A stretch of 59,758 nucleotides of DNA, taken from NCBI GenBank assembly GCA_017879645.1, contig JAAEXZ010000005.1:1-59758 (forward strand), written 5' to 3'. Origin of the DNA: Nitrosomonas sp. Its GTDB lineage: Bacteria > Pseudomonadota > Gammaproteobacteria > Burkholderiales > Nitrosomonadaceae. This document shows positions 57,993-59,758 of the stretch, in pieces (positions within the stretch are counted from its first letter, which is position 1; every line of letters begins with the position of its first letter). The notes beneath the pieces are model-generated. The model did not search any database. It was not told where the DNA came from and saw nothing but the letters and a program-made list of their open reading frames with translations. The position numbers were made by a program, and so were the translations under genes.

Positions 57993-58457
57993 ATGAAAGG
58001 TAACGCAGAAATTATTCGCTGGCTGAATCAACAGTTACAACATGAATTAACTGCAATCAGTCAATATTTTCTTCATGCCCGCATGTACAAAAACTGGGGG
58101 TTTAACAGTCTCGGCAAGCATGAATTCGAAGAATCATGCGAAGAAATGAAACACGCCGATCTCTTGATCGAGCGTATATTGCTCCTCGAAGGTCTGCCTA
58201 ATCTGCAGGATATAGGCAAACTTTTGATAGGAGAAACTGCAGAAGAATGCGTGGCATGTGATCTGAAGCTTGAATTCATCTCCCGAGACACTTTGATTGC
58301 AGCCATTGCTGCTTGCGAAACTGCTCAGGACTATATTTCCCGGGAAATCTTCGAACGCATCCTCGAAGATACCGAAGAACATATTGATTGGCTCGAAACG
58401 CAACTCAGCATGATACAAAAAATCGGTATGCATAACTGGCTGCAAAGCCAAATTTAG
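57993..58457 (+). CDS. bfr: Bacterioferritin
   Basis: Bfr stores iron in a 24-subunit haem-containing shell. From ATG 57993 (AAGGAGAT site) the protein has 154 residues and starts MKGNAEIIRWLNQQLQHELT. The haem ligand M52 and ferroxidase residues E18, E51, H54, E94 and H130 are present at the E. coli numbering, but E127 is T127 (LEDTEEH instead of RDEEGH). The di-iron site may thus be altered. It lies 176 bases after hemP on the same strand. Confidence 0.95.
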   Translation: MKGNAEIIRWLNQQLQHELTAISQYFLHARMYKNWGFNSLGKHEFEESCEEMKHADLLIERILLLEGLPNLQDIGKLLIGETAEECVACDLKLEFISRDTLIAAIAACETAQDYISREIFERILEDTEEHIDWLETQLSMIQKIGMHNWLQSQI

Positions 58458-58465
58458 TTTTCCTT

Positions 58466-58498
58466 TGCCGCTGGAGTTATCCTCCTTCTTCAGCGGCA
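58466..58498 (+). other. Stem-loop after bacterioferritin
   Basis: TGCCGCTG (58466-58473) pairs with CAGCGGCA (58491-58498) to form an 8-base-pair stem with a 17-base loop. No T tract follows, so it is not a typical terminator; it may stabilise the bfr message or attenuate read-through to the next gene. Confidence 0.5.
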
Positions 58499-58571
58499 CA
58501 CTCAGCCAGCCAACCTGTATGTGGGTCAGCCAGCCATCTTTTTTTGCTGATGATAAACAGGAGATCCGCAC

Positions 58572-59195
58572 ATGAAATTTTCCAAGAAACTGGCTCTGGC
58601 TGATGCCACCCTGTGTGACCCTTCCTCACACTATCAGTCCTCTCATACCCTGAAATCCTGCTCGGCATTAGCTGGATTCTTTCATGCGAACGAGTTAATC
58701 CTTCAGCGAATCAAACTCACGATTTCCTTCTGCACCAAGCTTTATCGATCATCCTTCAATCCACAGCAGGAAACCATCTCGCATCCTGATTCCGATCAAA
58801 ACACATGGGCAACGATCATCAAAACCCAATCTACCCGCCCTACTCAAACTCAGATTCAAAATTGTCGTCTGACTGGACATACAATTTTGTGTGTCGGTGG
58901 TTATCTAAGACTTTACCCTGATTACCAAAGCATCATTAGTCATGTGGGAGGAGTTTTCCTGCCCTTCCATGGTAACTCCGGCGAGTCCCTGCACAAATTA
59001 CCTCATCTTCTCGAAGAAGCTGATATGATCATTTGCGCTGCCGATTGTGTTGACCATGAAGCTTTCTTCTGGGTCAAGCGTTACTGCAAACACTCGGGAA
59101 AAGCCTGCGTACTGCTGGATCGCTCCAAACTCGGCACGTTCAAACAGGGAGTGCAGAAGCTGGCCCAAATGGCTGCACAGAATACAACCCGTTAA
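58572..59195 (+). CDS. DUF2325 protein
   Basis: ATG 58572 follows CAGGAGATCCGCAC and encodes 207 residues. The C-terminal part is DUF2325: HTILCVGGYLRLYPDYQSI, then FLPFHGNSGE..LHKLPHLLEEADMIICAADCVDHEAFFWVKRYCKHSGKACVLLDRS. It resembles a small Rossmann-like fold. The N-terminal 90 residues show no known domain. DUF2325 genes often lie near iron and redox genes; here it lies between bfr and a multicopper oxidase. The function is unknown. Confidence 0.86.
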   Translation: MKFSKKLALADATLCDPSSHYQSSHTLKSCSALAGFFHANELILQRIKLTISFCTKLYRSSFNPQQETISHPDSDQNTWATIIKTQSTRPTQTQIQNCRLTGHTILCVGGYLRLYPDYQSIISHVGGVFLPFHGNSGESLHKLPHLLEEADMIICAADCVDHEAFFWVKRYCKHSGKACVLLDRSKLGTFKQGVQKLAQMAAQNTTR

Positions 59196-59231
59196 ATAAA
59201 ACCAACTCGATTGATCTTTTGAGGAAAAGAC

Positions 59232-59758
59232 ATGATTTTTCAGTATGTCAGGAAAACACTGACAACCCTATTTTTTTTCTCTGGTACCCTGATGATGATA
59301 ACCACCGCACAAGGTGCGGTCAGGGAATACTGGATAGCCGCCGAGAAAATGCCATGGAATTATGCTCCATCTGGTAAAAACCTGATTCACGAAGCAGATG
59401 GCTTGAATGTTTGGGGGCAGACCCTGGTTTATACCAAATACCGATACATTGGCTATACCGATGGCAGTTACAAAAAACCAATTGAACAGCCCGAATGGAT
59501 GGGCATACTCGGACCACAATTGCGTGCAGTGGTTGGGGATACGCTAAAAGTACATTTCCTCAACAAAACTGACCGCCCCCTTTCCATGCATCCGCATGGT
59601 GTTCTCTACGACAAGGATAACGAGGGCGCCGATGGGGGCAAAGGTGCCAGTATCCTTCCTGGTAAAAGCTACACTTATACCTGGATTGTCGATGAAAATG
59701 CCGGACCAGGACCCAATGATCCCTCCTCGATTGCCTGGTTGTATCACTCGCATGTCAT
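59232..59758 (+). CDS. Ceruloplasmin-like multicopper oxidase, N-terminal part (runs off window)
   Basis: ATG 59232 (GAGGAAAAGAC site) opens a frame that continues to the window end, 175 codons. A signal peptide (about 1-28, ending TTAQG) is followed by REYWIAAEKMPWNYAPSG, WMGILGPQLRAVVGDTLKVHFLNKTDRPLSMHPHG and SIAWLYHSHV. HPHG and HSH supply copper ligands, and EYWIAAE..W.Y is reminiscent of ceruloplasmin/hephaestin-type cupredoxin domains. Ferroxidase activity would suit the adjoining iron genes; this is inference. It follows the DUF2325 gene by 36 bases. Confidence 0.9.
   Translation, partial: MIFQYVRKTLTTLFFFSGTLMMITTAQGAVREYWIAAEKMPWNYAPSGKNLIHEADGLNVWGQTLVYTKYRYIGYTDGSYKKPIEQPEWMGILGPQLRAVVGDTLKVHFLNKTDRPLSMHPHGVLYDKDNEGADGGKGASILPGKSYTYTWIVDENAGPGPNDPSSIAWLYHSHV

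Overview
The window looks like a chromosomal segment of a betaproteobacterium, most plausibly a Nitrosomonas-type organism. This is inferred from the gene arrangements (tRNA-Tyr/Gly/Thr-tuf, hupB-tRNA-Val-tRNA-Asp-ppiD, rhodanese-grxC-secB-gpsA, gpmA-envC-ctpA-moeB, ribF-ileS-lspA), moderate GC content, and many metal, haem and sulfur genes. The species cannot be fixed from sequence alone. I saw no rRNA, CRISPR array, insertion sequence or prophage.

Region 1 (1-19.9 kb) is mostly core housekeeping: the 5' end of tuf with three tRNAs, a peptide-type ABC binding lipoprotein plus one permease, fabI, ppiD, two tRNAs, hupB, the minus-strand set rhodanese-like/grxC/secB/SH3/gpsA, the plus-strand set gpmA/envC/ctpA/moeB, an SlmA-like regulator, and ribF/ileS/lspA. 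Region 2 (19.9-24.6 kb) is accessory and partly decayed. It holds a small lipoprotein, a heavily broken RTX gene joined to a remnant of another family, a PEP-CTERM remnant, a secreted orphan protein ending at a strong terminator, and a ParB-like/membrane protein pair.

Region 3 (24.6-43.9 kb) carries a Tat-exported multicopper oxidase, a DUF2130 protein, a predicted aminopeptidase, DUF3579 and LprI-like small proteins, a RoxA-like dihaem cytochrome, a CusCBA/CzcCBA-type heavy-metal efflux operon, a Na+/H+ antiporter, a 7TM diguanylate cyclase, two related small acidic proteins flanking a NUDIX hydrolase, and a glycosyltransferase. Region 4 (43.9-56.1 kb) looks like a sulfide/persulfide module. 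A BigR/SqrR-like ArsR regulator retains the redox cysteine pair, and it sits with sulfide:quinone oxidoreductase, a DUF2892 protein, a TauE exporter and a DUF442-type phosphatase/rhodanese-like protein. Unusually, a complete RND-MFP-TolC pump lies inside it. A P-type ATPase adjoins the module.

Region 5 (56.5-59.8 kb) appears to be an iron locus. A Fur-box-like site lies between hemP and a divergent protein with two J-like domains, a zinc ribbon and a PilZ domain. Bacterioferritin (ferroxidase ligand E127 replaced by Thr), a DUF2325 protein and the start of a ceruloplasmin-like multicopper oxidase follow. The most notable items are the J-J-ZnR-PilZ protein beside hemP, the RND pump in the sulfide locus, and the paired acidic micro-proteins.
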